The position numbers and the translations under genes were made by a program. Shown in pieces: positions 45,201-56,606 of a DNA stretch of 64,000 nucleotides. The DNA is from Henckelia pumila. Its lineage: Eukaryota > Streptophyta > Magnoliopsida > Lamiales > Gesneriaceae. Positions within the stretch are counted from its first letter, which is position 1. The number at the start of each line of letters is the position of its first letter. The stretch is from positions 22,554,622 to 22,618,621 of the forward strand of contig NC_133123.1 of the NCBI RefSeq assembly GCF_033568475.1, given 5' to 3'. Below the pieces are notes generated by a model, which saw only the letters and a program-made list of their open reading frames with translations, searched no databases and had not been told where the DNA came from.

Positions 45201-45635
45201 AGTCGTCGAGTCGCCTTCTTTCTCCGCGTTTCGGTACCCCTTCGCTTCTTTCCAATCCCTCATCGATTTCATGTTGTCGGTACCAATAAATTTGAGGCGA
45301 AAACATCTTGGGTCGACGTATTCGATGGAACAGTATTGTATCGACACTGTGATGACTATATGGCATTATCATGGAGGATGCCAAGTGAACCGGGTCGTCG
45401 ATCGAGACTATCGAGTACTCGGTGTCGACGCACTACGCGTGATCGACGGTTCGACGTTTTATAATTCTCCGGGCACTAATCCTCAGGCTACTGTTATGAT
45501 GCTTGGAAGGTAAGAAACAGTGACTTCAATTTGACTAAAGTGATATTATTAATTAATGGATTAATTTTAATAACTCAATTTAATTTTTTTTTTTATGGAA
45601 GGTACATGGGGCAGAAGATTTTGAACGAGAGATGA
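42006..45635 (+). CDS. HOTHEAD-like GMC (FAD-dependent) oxidoreductase
   Basis: Five exons: 42006-42087, 42925-43569, 44417-44808, 44953-45509, 45602-45635; phases join cleanly to 569 aa. Residues 1-25 are a secretion signal (ALAFRLFLLITSSAA). FAD-binding IIVGGGTAGC is at 49-58, then VLLLERGG, RVLGGSSAINAGF and the GMC signature region ISAGALGSPQLLMLSGIGP. Catalytic-site motifs WHYHGG (H511) and GTNPQAT (N549) are at their usual places. Family: HOTHEAD/mandelonitrile lyase-like proteins; HOTHEAD acts in fatty-acid omega-oxidation for cuticle formation and floral organ separation. The exact substrate here is unknown. The acceptor at 42924 restores the conserved APYNSFARDATSAPPVEYYDY start. Introns 1 and 2 carry MITEs. 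Confidence 0.93.
42309..42569. mobile_element. Stowaway MITE in intron 1 of the GMC gene
   Basis: 261 bp, ends CTATCTCCGTCCCAAT and GAGACGGATGGAG (inverted, the classic Stowaway CTCCGTCCC terminus), flanked by TA at 42307-42308 and 42570-42571. Non-coding. Confidence 0.85.
43673..43775. mobile_element. Small foldback element in intron 2 of the GMC gene
   Basis: TTTTGATATGTTGT and ACAAGATATCAAAA plus CGTGCCCA and TGGGCACG pair along nearly the full 103 bp. Internal ATCCAATAGTTGAGTGTTACC resembles the interior of 44137-44280. Confidence 0.7.
44137..44280. mobile_element. Foldback MITE with perfect 20-bp ends in intron 2
   Basis: 144 bp beginning AGTTTTGCTATGCTGCCCAC and ending with its exact reverse complement. 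CTATGAGG/CCTCATAG pair further in, and ATCCAATGGATGAG occurs twice. Flanked by TA repeats, so the target site is ambiguous (possibly TA). Confidence 0.85.
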
Positions 45636-46398
45636 AATTGTTATTATTATTTGGTTGTATTTGGTTCATAATTTTAGTTTTATATATTTGCTCAAAATTT
45701 GCTTCACCTGATATATATATGTGGGCCGAGTACTCATGTCATGTATCATGATATGCTCCATTTTGCCTATGTATTCCACTTCTACTTTTTTTCCCCCACT
45801 TAGATATTGACCTTACACAAGTGCATTAAAGATTTGATCAGTTGAAGGAATATTTTTTTTTTCAGTTTCTATACTTCTTATAATTAGATTTCAAACACGA
45901 GATTTTATTTTAAATTTAGAATTTTAATATAAAATGTAATTTATTGGTATAATCACTGTTAAAATTGAAATTGCGAGTATCAAAGAATTTACAATAGTCA
46001 AAACATAGCATTTTAATTTTAAACATTAAAATTCATAGCTACTATTAATATAGAGTACAAGGATGATACAAATACATGTATATATATGCTAGTGTGTAAA
46101 TACATCAAGAATCAATAATGGATTCTTTTTAAAAGTTCTAGGTATTCCTTCTCCAAAAAGGGCAAATGTATGCCAATAAAGTTCATGGAGGAGTGAAAGG
46201 AGGAATCTAGTATCATCCTATGGACTCTATAGAGACTTTACATTAATTTCTTGGGGAAAAAAAAAAGAAAGAAAGAAAGAAAAGAAAGGAAAAGATAGTA
46301 AAATGTGAGAGAAACTTTAAGTATATTCCATTCCTCTGTTTTCCACTAGTAAAGTGTTATTTATACAGCAACACTAAAAATTTAGTATTAATTCAACC

Positions 46399-46496
<98 letters not shown>

Positions 46497-46617
46497 CAAG
46501 AAATTGGTTTGTGTAAGCGAATCATTTATAGGGTTACTCTTAATTGGCATGAATTTCAAAAGGTTTTTTTTTTTTTTTGGGTTTTGTATTTTCTATAATC
46601 CAATTTTTATCCACAAT

Positions 46618-46664
<47 letters not shown>

Positions 46665-49521
46665 GCCAAAGGAGAGTTGCCCAGTGAATGCTTCTGTTTA
46701 TAAACTTATGGTGTATATTCATAGTATACACCATTTCCTTTTGGTTCAATGGCATACTGCCGTTCTTGCCTTTGGTCCATAAATGAAATACCCTTTAAAT
46801 TTGATTCTACGAGGAATCGAGTCGTGTACATTACGAGAGGTAAGCAGATATTCGATTTTTTATAATGAGAAATCGTTACATTTTTTCTTGTGTGTGTAGA
46901 AATTCAATGTTAATATTCTGTTTAGGATCGGTAATCGGTTTTTTTTATACCCTTATACGTACGATACAATGCAAGAATTATCATCATCGAAATTTGATAT
47001 GTTTTTGCTATTGAGAGAAAATGGAAGATGCAAAATGCAAGAAAACCTCAAATTGCATGTTTTATGATCAGTTTAATTCTCATGTCTCGTAGAAATTAAA
47101 GATGATTTTAAATGTGAAATCCCAATCGAAGACTAATTCATAGGCAATTAATATAATAGTGTTTCTTCAAAATAGTTGCTGGTTAGTTTTAACTTTAGTA
47201 TTTGGCTAGATTTTGAATAAGTTAAGGGTGAAAATTAAATTAAAATAAAATAAAGCGGACATATCCTTTTCTTTTTGTTGATTCATGTGTTTTTCCTCTT
47301 AGAGATCGATCTTTAAAAGGCCTATGTTGAACATGTCCCAACTAATATTCATTCACTTGCATATTATATGATGTTTTTTTTTGTACTCAAGGTTTACAAG
47401 TACAATAATTTTTTTAAAAAAAAGGTTTTAAAGGGAATAATACAATTATGTGTGTGATGTAGCAAAAAAATGACGTTACCCGATTGGAGAAAATCCGGGT
47501 AATCCGTTGAGATTCGAACGGCCGGATTAGTACTTGAACAAGTCTATAGAACGAGCTTTGTGGATCGTTAATCACAAAGCAAAGTGAGTAGCGTCGGGGG
47601 TTGTCATGTGAAGACACTCCAACGCTCAAGTCAGTATTTGTGCAATAAAAGTTCTAGAGAACTAGAACATTGACTATAAAGAGCGTACTTTAAAAATAAA
47701 AAAAAACTTGAGCAATTTGTAGATAGTTTAAGAGTTTTATAGACTTGAGCCTCTTATTGGCTTTTAAAAATTTATGGATCTTGATAAAATGTTCAAATAA
47801 ATAACCAAATAATATGAGACCTAAATGAATTGAATAACTGGGCTTAGGCCCATGAGAAAGTCATTACTATCAACGTGTAATCTTTCATGAAAATACAATC
47901 ATTTTCACATAATGTACGTTAAGCAAATTAAATAATAAAGTTGGTCAATTTTTAATCAGAAGACATAATAAATAATTCTAACTATCGATGTTAATGGTGC
48001 CAGTAATGAGTAATGACATCCAAGTCCTAGCATAAAATAAAAGGTTATTTTGTCTTTTAGTGAATGTATTAATTTTCATCTACCAAAACATCCATATAAA
48101 AAATATACTCATATTCTCGAAAAGCCATCATATCAAATCAGTATTTTAACATATTATTTTTTACAAATATATAATATTTAGGACATAAATAATTAATATA
48201 AATAATAAAATCCTAGATTTCAGTTGGAGATGAGTATTATAGATCTTAAAACCAAGATATCGTCTCAAATTTAAAATTTTAATGTCAAATAAAGTATAAA
48301 TCATATACTCAAACATATTTTTGTCAACCCTTTGGCTTTGATGCCGGCCACTAAAGAACCTTTATTTTTCTTCATTTCACTTTTTTTTTATTTTTTCATG
48401 GAAACTAAATTTTTTATGTCATTAATGATGACCAAAATTTGAGGGTCCAAGAATGGGCAAAATGGTCCCAAAGTCACGTGTTAAGGATTTCTGCATTTAA
48501 AACTCGAAATTTTTTCTTTTCCTGATATTTTATTTCATCATAACACAAAATATATTTCGTATTTTATGATAATTTTCTTTGTTGAAAACGATTATAATCG
48601 TATTTATATGATTTTTAAATTTATTTTTAAAATACACAACGTACCATTCACATTTCATAATTTAAAGCAACGACTCGTCATAATGCCAAGTCAAGCATTA
48701 TACAAAAAGAGGAAATGACATATATCATCTTTGTCAAATCTCGGGTTTGCTGATAACTTTTTATGAAAGTCTTTTGAGCTACTAGCCCTTTGTGATTTTA
48801 TATCTGTAGCATACACACCTCTTCCGACTAAAAAATAACTAAACTATCCTTAAATGACTTTTATGAACTCTTTTACCACCCTTTATTAAAAATTTAAATT
48901 AAAAATCATTGCATTTACTTATATTTTCAATTAATTTTATTTATACAATCATTTTAATTTATTTAAACATTAAATTTTATTTAAAAAATAATTAAACTTA
49001 TTACTTTATTTAATGTAATAATATAATTTACTATTAAAAAATATTTCACGTATAACAAATATTAAGATAAAATAATTATATATAATTTTCATAGTTATTT
49101 AACTAAAATTTGATTATTTTATTTAATTAAATATAAAATTATAAAACAAAATTAATTTAATTATTTATTTAAGTAGGAATATTTTTGTCATTTTTTAGTT
49201 GGAAGAAGTATGGGAAAAACTGTATATGCTACAAATCTAAAATCAGATAGGGTTATTAGCTAAAAAAAAATTTATATAAGATTATCAACAAATTCGATAT
49301 TTCATAATTATGATATATGTAATTTTTACTTATACATATTCAAAAGAAGAAGTCAATGCTTGTGCTATTGAATATAATCATTTGAATGTCCCTTTCCAAT
49401 CAAAGTGTTTAATATTGAAAAACAATACTTTTTTCACACTTCTCTTCAAAAGCAAGCATCCGAAGCACATTAAAAAGAATGAATCAAATGCCCAAAACAT
49501 ACATCAAGAAACAAAGAAAAG
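45636..49521. other. Intergenic region with microsatellites
   Basis: No gene supported. Holds the GMC 3' UTR, (GA)n at about 46404-46491, (TA)n at 46621-46661, a fragment of the AAATCTCGGGTTTGCTGATA repeat near 48745, and otherwise AT-rich DNA. Confidence 0.5.
46404..46491. repeat. (GA)n microsatellite
   Basis: About 44 uninterrupted GA units. Long GA tracts can bind GAGA-factor-like BPC proteins in plants, but it is over 700 bp from the nearest gene, so no function is claimed. Confidence 0.97.
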
Positions 49522-51291
49522 ATGAATCCACCTAGATTGAAGGAGGCAACACAAGTATGCCTTCAAGGTTGCTGTTCTAATCCCATCTTCAATACATGCG
49601 AACCGCAACGAGAACGAACTACAAGGATTCGAAGCACCACTTCTTCAGTTTGTCGCCACAATTTCGCAGCCGTGACAAAGTCTTCCTTCTTCCCGAACAC
49701 ACATTTTACAAACCATGAATCTATCCCTTCTTTGCAAGAAGCCTACACGCAGTTTGCTAAAGTTTATCCCAAGTATGAAGAAGCTGATCGAATTGACAAG
49801 ATTCGAGCCCAAGAGTATAGCCAACTCGCCGTTTCTAACCATGTGTGCCTTGACTATATCGGTGTTGGCCTCTTTTCGCAGTCTCAGGTTAAGTCGGTTG
49901 AAATCGAATCTGCAGCTTCTTCACAAACTCAAGAGTCTGGTTTTCCCTTTTTTTGTTTGACTTTCAAGTCAGTAAACCTCAAGTCACAGCTGATTCATGG
50001 TGGGGAAGGATCCGGCCTCGAATCTGCTTTCAAGAAAAGAATAATGGATTTTCTTAAAATCTCTCAAAATGATTATTCTATGGTTTTCACAGCTAATAGG
50101 TCGTGTGCTTACAAACTTGTGGCAGAATCTTACCCTTTTCAATCTAGTCGAAAACTACTCACGGTATACGATCATGAGAGCGAGGCAATTGAGGGGATGA
50201 TCAATGTGTCAAAGAAGAGAGGGGCTCGTGTCATGGCAGCGGAGTTCAAGTGGCCGAGGATGAGGATTCGCTCACTTAAACTTCAAAACATGATTGTCGG
50301 AAAGAAGATGAAGAAGACGAATAGAGGGCTATTCGTGTTCCCTCTTCAGTCAAGAATGACAGGAGTTAGCTATTCCTATCAATGGATGACAATGGCACAG
50401 GAACATGGATGGCATGTCTTGTTTGATGCCTGTTCATTGGGGCCGAAAGAAATGGATAGCTTCGGGCTGTCACTTTTCCAACCAGATTTCCTCGTCTGCT
50501 CATTCTACAAGATTTTCGGGGAAAACCCAACTGGCTTTGGATGCCTATTTGTCAAGAAAAGTACAGCACAAATCTTGGAAGATTCAACTGGTGCTGGCAT
50601 TGTATCTATCACACCATCAAAGGATCTGTTCAGCTTCGTTGAGGATTCTTCAGGCACAGATACAGAGCTCGAAAAAATATCAAAACGTTGGACAGAAGGA
50701 GATTCTGTCCGTAAAATTTCCGAGGACAATGAAATCTCGAAAATGGAATGCAGATGCTTGGATCAGGTGGATTCGTTAGGATTAATGATGATAGGTAGCA
50801 GAGGGAGGTATCTCATAAATTGGCTCGTCAATTCACTCACGAAACTTCAACATCCTAATAGGCTCGAAAACTGCCCTCTGGTGACAATATACGGCCCAAA
50901 TGTAAAATTTGATCGCGGACAGGCTTTAGCGTTCAATATACACGACTGGAAAGGAGAGAAAATCGATCCCATTCTTGTACAGAAGCTAGCAGATAGAAAC
51001 AATATTTCCGTAAGCCAAGGATTTTTGCGCCACATTTGGTTCCCGGAGAAGTACGAAGAGGATAAACACGGAATCATATCAAGAAACATCAAAGAAAAAG
51101 AAACATTTAGAATCAAGAACTGCAAAATTGAACAGGGAATTACTGTGGTGACCGCTGCATTCACTTTCTTGACCAACTTTCATGATGTATATATGCTCTG
51201 GGCATTCATTGCAAGATTCTTGGATGCAGATTTTGTAGAAAAGGAGCGGTGGAGGTACACGGCCCTGAATCAGAAAACCATTGAAATTTGA
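49522..51291 (+). CDS. PLP-dependent transferase, molybdenum cofactor sulfurase-like
   Basis: Intronless 589-aa frame. Fold type I aminotransferase class V architecture: a conserved CLDYIGVGLFS opening at about 113-123, FTANRSCAYKLVAESYPF (substrate/cofactor region) near 184-201, FDACSLGPKEMDSFGLSLFQPDF leading to SFYKIFGENPTGFG, where K330 is the expected Schiff-base lysine, and RGQALAFNI in the C-terminal domain. The first 80 residues are basic and variable, perhaps a transit peptide or linker. Family knowledge: plants have several such proteins (AT5G51920 group) related to the NifS-like half of MoCo sulfurase but lacking the MOSC domain; their reaction is not established. No defects seen. 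Lies head-to-tail between the GMC and UreF genes. Confidence 0.92.
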   Translation: MNPPRLKEATQVCLQGCCSNPIFNTCEPQRERTTRIRSTTSSVCRHNFAAVTKSSFFPNTHFTNHESIPSLQEAYTQFAKVYPKYEEADRIDKIRAQEYSQLAVSNHVCLDYIGVGLFSQSQVKSVEIESAASSQTQESGFPFFCLTFKSVNLKSQLIHGGEGSGLESAFKKRIMDFLKISQNDYSMVFTANRSCAYKLVAESYPFQSSRKLLTVYDHESEAIEGMINVSKKRGARVMAAEFKWPRMRIRSLKLQNMIVGKKMKKTNRGLFVFPLQSRMTGVSYSYQWMTMAQEHGWHVLFDACSLGPKEMDSFGLSLFQPDFLVCSFYKIFGENPTGFGCLFVKKSTAQILEDSTGAGIVSITPSKDLFSFVEDSSGTDTELEKISKRWTEGDSVRKISEDNEISKMECRCLDQVDSLGLMMIGSRGRYLINWLVNSLTKLQHPNRLENCPLVTIYGPNVKFDRGQALAFNIHDWKGEKIDPILVQKLADRNNISVSQGFLRHIWFPEKYEEDKHGIISRNIKEKETFRIKNCKIEQGITVVTAAFTFLTNFHDVYMLWAFIARFLDADFVEKERWRYTALNQKTIEI

Positions 51292-52720
51292 GAATGAAAT
51301 TGTATTGTTAAATTGGAACAGAAAACAAAAATGTATACCTGATCCAAGTTATGGATTGGGATCATTTCATTGTGTGAAGTTTTTATAACCTTTCAGTGTG
51401 AAATTCAACTTTTTTTGTTTGTTTGCACCATCTTACTTTTGAAGCTGTTACATGACGAGAATGCAAAGAAATGCATACTTCACAATGAATTTGAAGTGAT
51501 CATATTGCAATATTGGTCAAGGAATACATACAGTTTCAATTCCCATCTTGCACATTTGTCAACATAGGTCACTTATCAAACACAACATTTTGAGGCAAAA
51601 TTTATATTTCGGAGTCGTGAAAATTCAACATTTCTCTTGTTTGAAAGTGCTATGTTGCCCCTGTTGCTCCATTACTCAAAATTCTCTTTACGCATTTAAT
51701 CAAACATGTAATGAACAGTGCCAAAAAGTTTTGCAGTTGTACAAGTCACGGAGAGAAACTAATTCAAGATTCAAGAACGATCAAATAAGCGTTATATCAT
51801 TTTCCCAGAACAAAAAAATTACAGGGAAATTACCCCGATCTCAACGTCCTCCTGAAAAAATTCCAAAAAACTTTCTTCCGCAAGTTAAACTATTAATACT
51901 TACGTTTACTATATATATATATATAGTTTATGTATAATATTATATAAAAATTATTCTGCTTTATAGCTTCCAAAAAAATCCAAAAAGGTTTCTTCCGCAA
52001 ATTAAACTCCCATTTAGGGTCAACGTGATAACCCAACCCTTTTTCCTCAATTCTTGCATTTTTTTCGCCTCCTTTTACAATATCCTTGCTGGAATGGCTA
52101 ACCCCTGAGAAGCCGATATGAGGTACTTCTTCATGCTTTAAACCAGAGAAAATTTGTTAGCGAGAAATACTTTCATGATTTCAATAAATTCTTGATCTCA
52201 TTAAATGTGAAAGACTTGATTTTTAATCTTGGCGGTGATGTTATTTGCTCTCTAATTCTTGGATTTGTATAATCTGTTATGCAACTGTTTAAGGCGAAAT
52301 CACAGAATTAATTTCTGATTTAAATGGGTAATTTCATTAGCATGCTGTTGCATTTTTTTTACCCCCATTTTCTTCTTAGTTTGTTGACTTGTTTGGATCA
52401 ACAAGAATGGAACAGTTATGTGAATAAGCGATGTGATGCAGCTCACTTTTGTGGATCCAATTCAAACGACCCCTTGGTAAGCCATAGATGAATGAACTCG
52501 AAGCTAAGAGACCACAGCAGTGAATAGAACAATTGATTGGTGGCAACGATTGCTTGTGCAAAGCATCAAAAAGTAGTGTGATAGTTTGTGTTTAAAAGAT
52601 TTGAAGTACACAGATATACTCGCTATAACTTTTGGTAAAGACATCAGGAGAACATTTATAGCTTCGTGCCGGATTTGGGATCCTGCCCTGTATCATTGAT
52701 TAGAGCAAATTGGCATTCAT
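51292..52720. other. Region between PLP transferase and UreF genes
   Basis: Holds the 3' UTR of the PLP gene and the UreF promoter/5' UTR. A splice-donor-like GATATGAG|GTACTTCTT near 52120 followed by a long T-rich stretch could be a 5' UTR intron, not proven. No ORF is supported. Confidence 0.4.
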
Positions 52721-53455
52721 ATGGAGGTTGAAGGTCAAGAAAATGATCGAGACGAGGAGCCGTCTCCATCCACTGGTTTTGCTCAGTTATGGAGTCAATG
52801 GCAACTCCTAGATTCCGTGCTCCCCACCGGTGGATTTGCTCATTCTTTCGGTCTCGAATCAGCCGCGCAAGCACGATTGGTCGTTCATCTCGAAGACCTA
52901 CAAACTTATGTCATCCATGTACTTGAAAACACCGGAAGCCTACTTCTTCCTTTCATATATGCCATGACCATTTCACCAGACGAACAAACATGGCATAAAA
53001 TTGATAAACTCCTAAATGCCACGCTCACAAACGATGTTAGTCGTAAGGCATCAATGTCTCAGGGATCAGCCCTCATGAGAGTAGCTGCAGCAGTTTTCTC
53101 CGAAATCCCTTTGCTTAAGATGTTGAGGAGTTCTGCTTTGGCAACTGGGGGAATTGCTTTCCACCACGCTCCCATTTTTGGACTCGTATGTGCCCTTCTT
53201 GGATTTGGGCCTGAGATTGCTCAAAGAGCATACATGTTTGTTACAATGCGAGACATTATATCTGCTGCCACAAGGCTGAATCTGGTCGGACCGATGGGTG
53301 CTGCGGTGTTGCAGCATCGGGTCGCTTCGGTTGCAGAGGAGTTGTCGAAAAAATGGATGAATCGGGACGTCGAGGAGGCGTGTCAGGTGTGTCCTTTGCT
53401 TGATATTGTGCAGGGGTGCCATGGATACTTGTTTTCAAGACTCTTTTGTTCTTGA
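52721..53455 (+). CDS. UreF: Urease accessory protein F
   Basis: Intronless frame of 244 aa, the normal plant UreF length. Signature WSQWQLLDSVLPTGGFAHSFGLESA at about 24-48 is diagnostic; further family blocks are ATGGIAFHHAPIFGLVCALLGF and SAATRLNLVGPMGAAVLQHR. UreF joins UreD and UreG in the chaperone complex that carboxylates the active-site lysine and inserts nickel into urease, in the cytosol; UreF gates GTP hydrolysis by UreG. The alpha-helical frame is intact to the terminal LFCS. A decayed partial copy follows 0.6 kb downstream. Start Met is the first in frame and precedes an acidic linker typical of plants. Confidence 0.96.
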   Translation: MEVEGQENDRDEEPSPSTGFAQLWSQWQLLDSVLPTGGFAHSFGLESAAQARLVVHLEDLQTYVIHVLENTGSLLLPFIYAMTISPDEQTWHKIDKLLNATLTNDVSRKASMSQGSALMRVAAAVFSEIPLLKMLRSSALATGGIAFHHAPIFGLVCALLGFGPEIAQRAYMFVTMRDIISAATRLNLVGPMGAAVLQHRVASVAEELSKKWMNRDVEEACQVCPLLDIVQGCHGYLFSRLFCS

Positions 53456-54038
53456 AGTTTCTTTTTTCTTTTTTTCTTTCTTTCGGTCTCCATTATACCT
53501 TGCAGTGTAGCCTATGCTTCATCTGCTGGAGATACACTCTATGCATACATTGCTTGAGGATTAAATAATACCAGTGACAAAGTCGCACACGATTTGTTTG
53601 CTAGTACAGTTTGGTTTTGGAAAATCAGTTTTTGAAACTTATTCATCGGTTTTGTCAATAGATTCGTTCTTAATACTCGTATGTAGTTTAGTTGAAGCAG
53701 GAGTTTAGTGTCACATTGAAGAACCAAATGAGTTAACTATACATTACTCAAGTTTAATAAAGAGCTATAGACAAAGTTTATGTATAAATTTGTAACTAAT
53801 GTAGTCTGTAAACTGCTATGAATCACATTGAAATCTAAATGAAAAGATCATGACTATCCAAATTCATATCTCTGTTCCACATTTGGCTAACACAGAAATT
53901 TTGTCAATTGAAAATTATCAAACAAGCATATTTTAAATAGATTATTATGTAAAAGTTGCAAACAACAAAAAATTATGGTCTAACTTTTTCAATACCACAA
54001 TATATTATTACTCCAAAAAAAAGTAATTACAAAAAAAT

Positions 54039-54497
54039 AACCATTTCACCAGACGAACTTACATGGCACAAACTTATGAACTCCTAAAAAGGAGTCAATC
54101 GATCAATGTCTCAAAGATCAGTCCTCGTGAGAGTACCTGCGGCTCCGAAATCCCTTTGCTTAAAACGTTGAGGAGTTCCACTTTGACAATTGGGGTCATT
54201 GCTTTCCACCACGATGCGTCGATGCCATTTTTGGATTCGTTTATGTGCTTCTTGGATTCAAACCCGCGGTTGCTCTACATCATGCATGTTTGTTAACATG
54301 TGATGTGAGATGTTACATCTGCTGCGACAAGGCTGAATCTAGTCGGACGGTTTGGTGCTTCAGTGTTGTAGAATCAGGTCGCTCCGGTTGCAGAAGAGTT
54401 GTCGAAAAAAAAAAAAAGGATGAATAGGGGTCATGGACGAGGCCTGTTAGGTGTCCTTTGCTTGATATTGTACATGGATACTAATACTGGTTTTCAA
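54039..54497 (+). pseudogene. Partial tandem UreF pseudogene
   Basis: Corresponds to positions about 52964-53447 of the UreF gene in the same order and strand: TTTCACCAGACGAAC, EIPLLKTLRSSTLT, IAFHHD, and a GTTGTCGAAAAAA run are recognisable. It has an internal deletion of about 30 bp after CTCCTAAA, a smaller one before CCGAAATCCC, several frameshifts, a stop in GAGGCCTGTTAGGTG and an expanded A run. The N-terminal third, including the UreF signature, is absent. Parent is intronless, so segmental duplication and retroposition cannot be told apart; closeness favours segmental. Confidence 0.85.
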
Positions 54498-54740
54498 TCT
54501 TGCAATCCCCATTGCATTTTCCAATATAACATATACATTATTTGCAAGAACATATAATAAAAAGATTATTTTATAGTTTGAATACCATTCAAACCAATAT
54601 TTGATTTGAATTAGTTTTCTTGTAAAATCCATTGAAAGTCTCAACTCAATTCATGTATGTATGTATACCAAATTCATAGAACTGCCAAAAGTTTGACCAA
54701 ATGAATCACAATTACAGATCTTTATAATATACAACATCGC

Positions 54741-54746
54741 CACGTG
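54741..54746. promoter_or_regulatory. G-box upstream of the TCP gene
   Basis: CACGTG within GCCACGTGTCAT, 77 bp before the first ATG of the TCP frame. This is a strong plant G-box/ABRE context (bZIP, bHLH or BZR binding). Use in vivo is inference. Confidence 0.55.
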
Positions 54747-54822
54747 TCATAATCTGAAAGCGTTGTGAACTTCCGAATAAATATGCACCATCGATTCCCT
54801 TTGCCCAACAAATATATAGGAA

Positions 54823-55965
54823 ATGGCACCACCGAGAGGGACCCTCACCCTTTCTCCCATCACCCGTTTGATAAAAGGTGGGACCAAAATATTTTCTTCC
54901 AAGAAATTTATACACATGGCCTCAATCTTCCGCCACCACCTCCGCCTCGAGAATCTTGAACCTCAAGAAGAGCACGACGTCGCCGCCCTCTCCTCCGATC
55001 CCCTCCTCCCTAATGAGTATACTATTACGGCCCTGGAAACGGCGGAGACCGACCCATCTCCTCCCAGAGGCTCGGAGATTCCGCCGCTGTTGAAAGATGA
55101 GCCGGATGACGGGGATTTGAGGGGGGATTTGTCGGTTGGGTTGAGGGCATCTCCGCCGAAGGAGGTGGCGGCGGCGGCGCCACCGAAGAGGTCGAGTAAG
55201 GACCGGCACACGAAGGTGGAGGGACGCGGGCGGAGAATCCGGATGCCGGCTGCGGTTGCGGCGAGGATTTTCCAGCTGACGCGGGAGCTGGGCCACAAGT
55301 CCGACGGCGAGACGATTCGTTGGCTCCTCGAGCGCGCCGAGCCAGCTATCATAGAGGCAACGGGTACCGGCACCATCCCCGCCATAGCTGTCTCGGTGAA
55401 CGGCACACTCAAAATCCCAACCACCCCTTCCCCCGCCGCCGCCGCCCCAGAATCCCCGAGAAAACGGAGGAAAAGGGCTTCGAATAGCGAGTTTTGCGAC
55501 GTCAACGACTCTTCAAACTTCGCCCCCGTCGCACCCATTGCACCCCAAGGGCTTGTTCCCGTATTTCCAACCGGAACCTTCTTCATGATCCCCCCCACAG
55601 GCGCCTCCGCCGCACCGCCCAGTCATCCGCAGTTCTGGGCCATACCAGCCACGGCAACTCCAGTTTTCAACGTCTCCGCTCGACCCATTCCAAATTTCAT
55701 GACGTTCGGCGCTCCTACGGTCGGTAACACCTCCGCCATCGCCTACGGCGGCGGTGAGACACAAGTTTTGCCGGATAACAGCATAAAATCCAGCGCAAAG
55801 GAACCTGCAACAACCATGGCACCGAATACAGCAAATGGTACAAGAAATGGTACGCAGATCCTGAGGGATTTTTCGTTGGAGATTTACGATAAAAAGGAGC
55901 TTCAGTTCATGGTGGGCTCTGCTGATTCAAGGACTCTTGAACAAATTCCTTCCTCTAAACCCTAA
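54823..55965 (+). CDS. Class I TCP transcription factor (TCP19-like)
   Basis: Intronless frame, 380 aa from the first ATG or 349 aa from Met32 ([16 protein letters not shown]), which may be the real start because the preceding residues are poorly TCP-like. The TCP domain is at about 122-185: [20 protein letters not shown] basic part, then the class I helix-loop-helix ([31 protein letters not shown]). After it come the PCF-type segment TGTIPAI and later [10 protein letters not shown], seen in TCP19-like proteins. Class I TCPs bind GTGGGNCC-type sites and regulate growth, senescence and nitrogen responses. The coding part is GC-rich against an AT-rich background, normal for plant TCP genes. Placement beside the PLP transferase agrees with AT5G51910. 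Confidence 0.93.
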   Translation: MAPPRGTLTLSPITRLIKGGTKIFSSKKFIHMASIFRHHLRLENLEPQEEHDVAALSSDPLLPNEYTITALETAETDPSPPRGSEIPPLLKDEPDDGDLRGDLSVGLRASPPKEVAAAAPPKRSSKDRHTKVEGRGRRIRMPAAVAARIFQLTRELGHKSDGETIRWLLERAEPAIIEATGTGTIPAIAVSVNGTLKIPTTPSPAAAAPESPRKRRKRASNSEFCDVNDSSNFAPVAPIAPQGLVPVFPTGTFFMIPPTGASAAPPSHPQFWAIPATATPVFNVSARPIPNFMTFGAPTVGNTSAIAYGGGETQVLPDNSIKSSAKEPATTMAPNTANGTRNGTQILRDFSLEIYDKKELQFMVGSADSRTLEQIPSSKP

Positions 55966-56606
55966 ACCAGAACTGAACTTGGGTGAGATTAGACTATGGT
56001 TTTTGGTCATAGTCTTTTTTTATTTTTGTCATGTTTTGGTCCAATTGTTAAACAATTTTGCTAATTACTAATGACATTTTCTTACTCAGTTTTCATCTAT
56101 CTTTCTTCTTTTGTTTAAATATTTTTTATTATTATGTGACAAATTTAATTTTCAGATCTAAAAAGTTTAAAACTACAACACTCGTGTGATTGAGATGTGA
56201 CACTTTTTCTACAAGTCTTATTATATCAAACATCAAATTAATGCATTTATGATAAAATAATATCTCATACATGAATTTAAGTTATGCTACCTTTTGGAAA
56301 GAAACTCAAATATATGCCAAAAGTTGTGAGTATCTCTACTTGCACTAATGTCAAATATAATTTTACAATGATAGTGGCCTAATAGCGTAAAATGAATCAC
56401 ATCTATGTTATATCGAGATCATTTCTTTTGGTGAATTTTTTTGTCAACCATTACATTTGGATGAATCCCACCAAAACAGGTGAATGAATTTGGTGTAAAT
56501 TTTGATTCTTGTGATTTTCGATTATGTTATCATATTTATTTGGATTCATTTATATAGTTAGGTTTTCCTAAATCTTAGGATAATTTCATATCCACTTGGT
56601 CTTCAT
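55966..56606. other. 3' flank of the TCP gene
   Basis: AT-rich; includes the TCP 3' UTR. No other gene seen. Confidence 0.4.

Noticed and set aside
46374-46559. Poly-serine/leucine ORF
   Set aside because: Translation of the (GA)n microsatellite.
53900-54500. Second functional UreF gene
   Set aside because: The copy lacks the N-terminal signature and is broken by deletions, frameshifts and a stop.
54963-55598. 211-aa minus-strand ORF opposite the TCP gene
   Set aside because: GC-rich antisense shadow with no recognisable domain; the plus strand holds the TCP domain.
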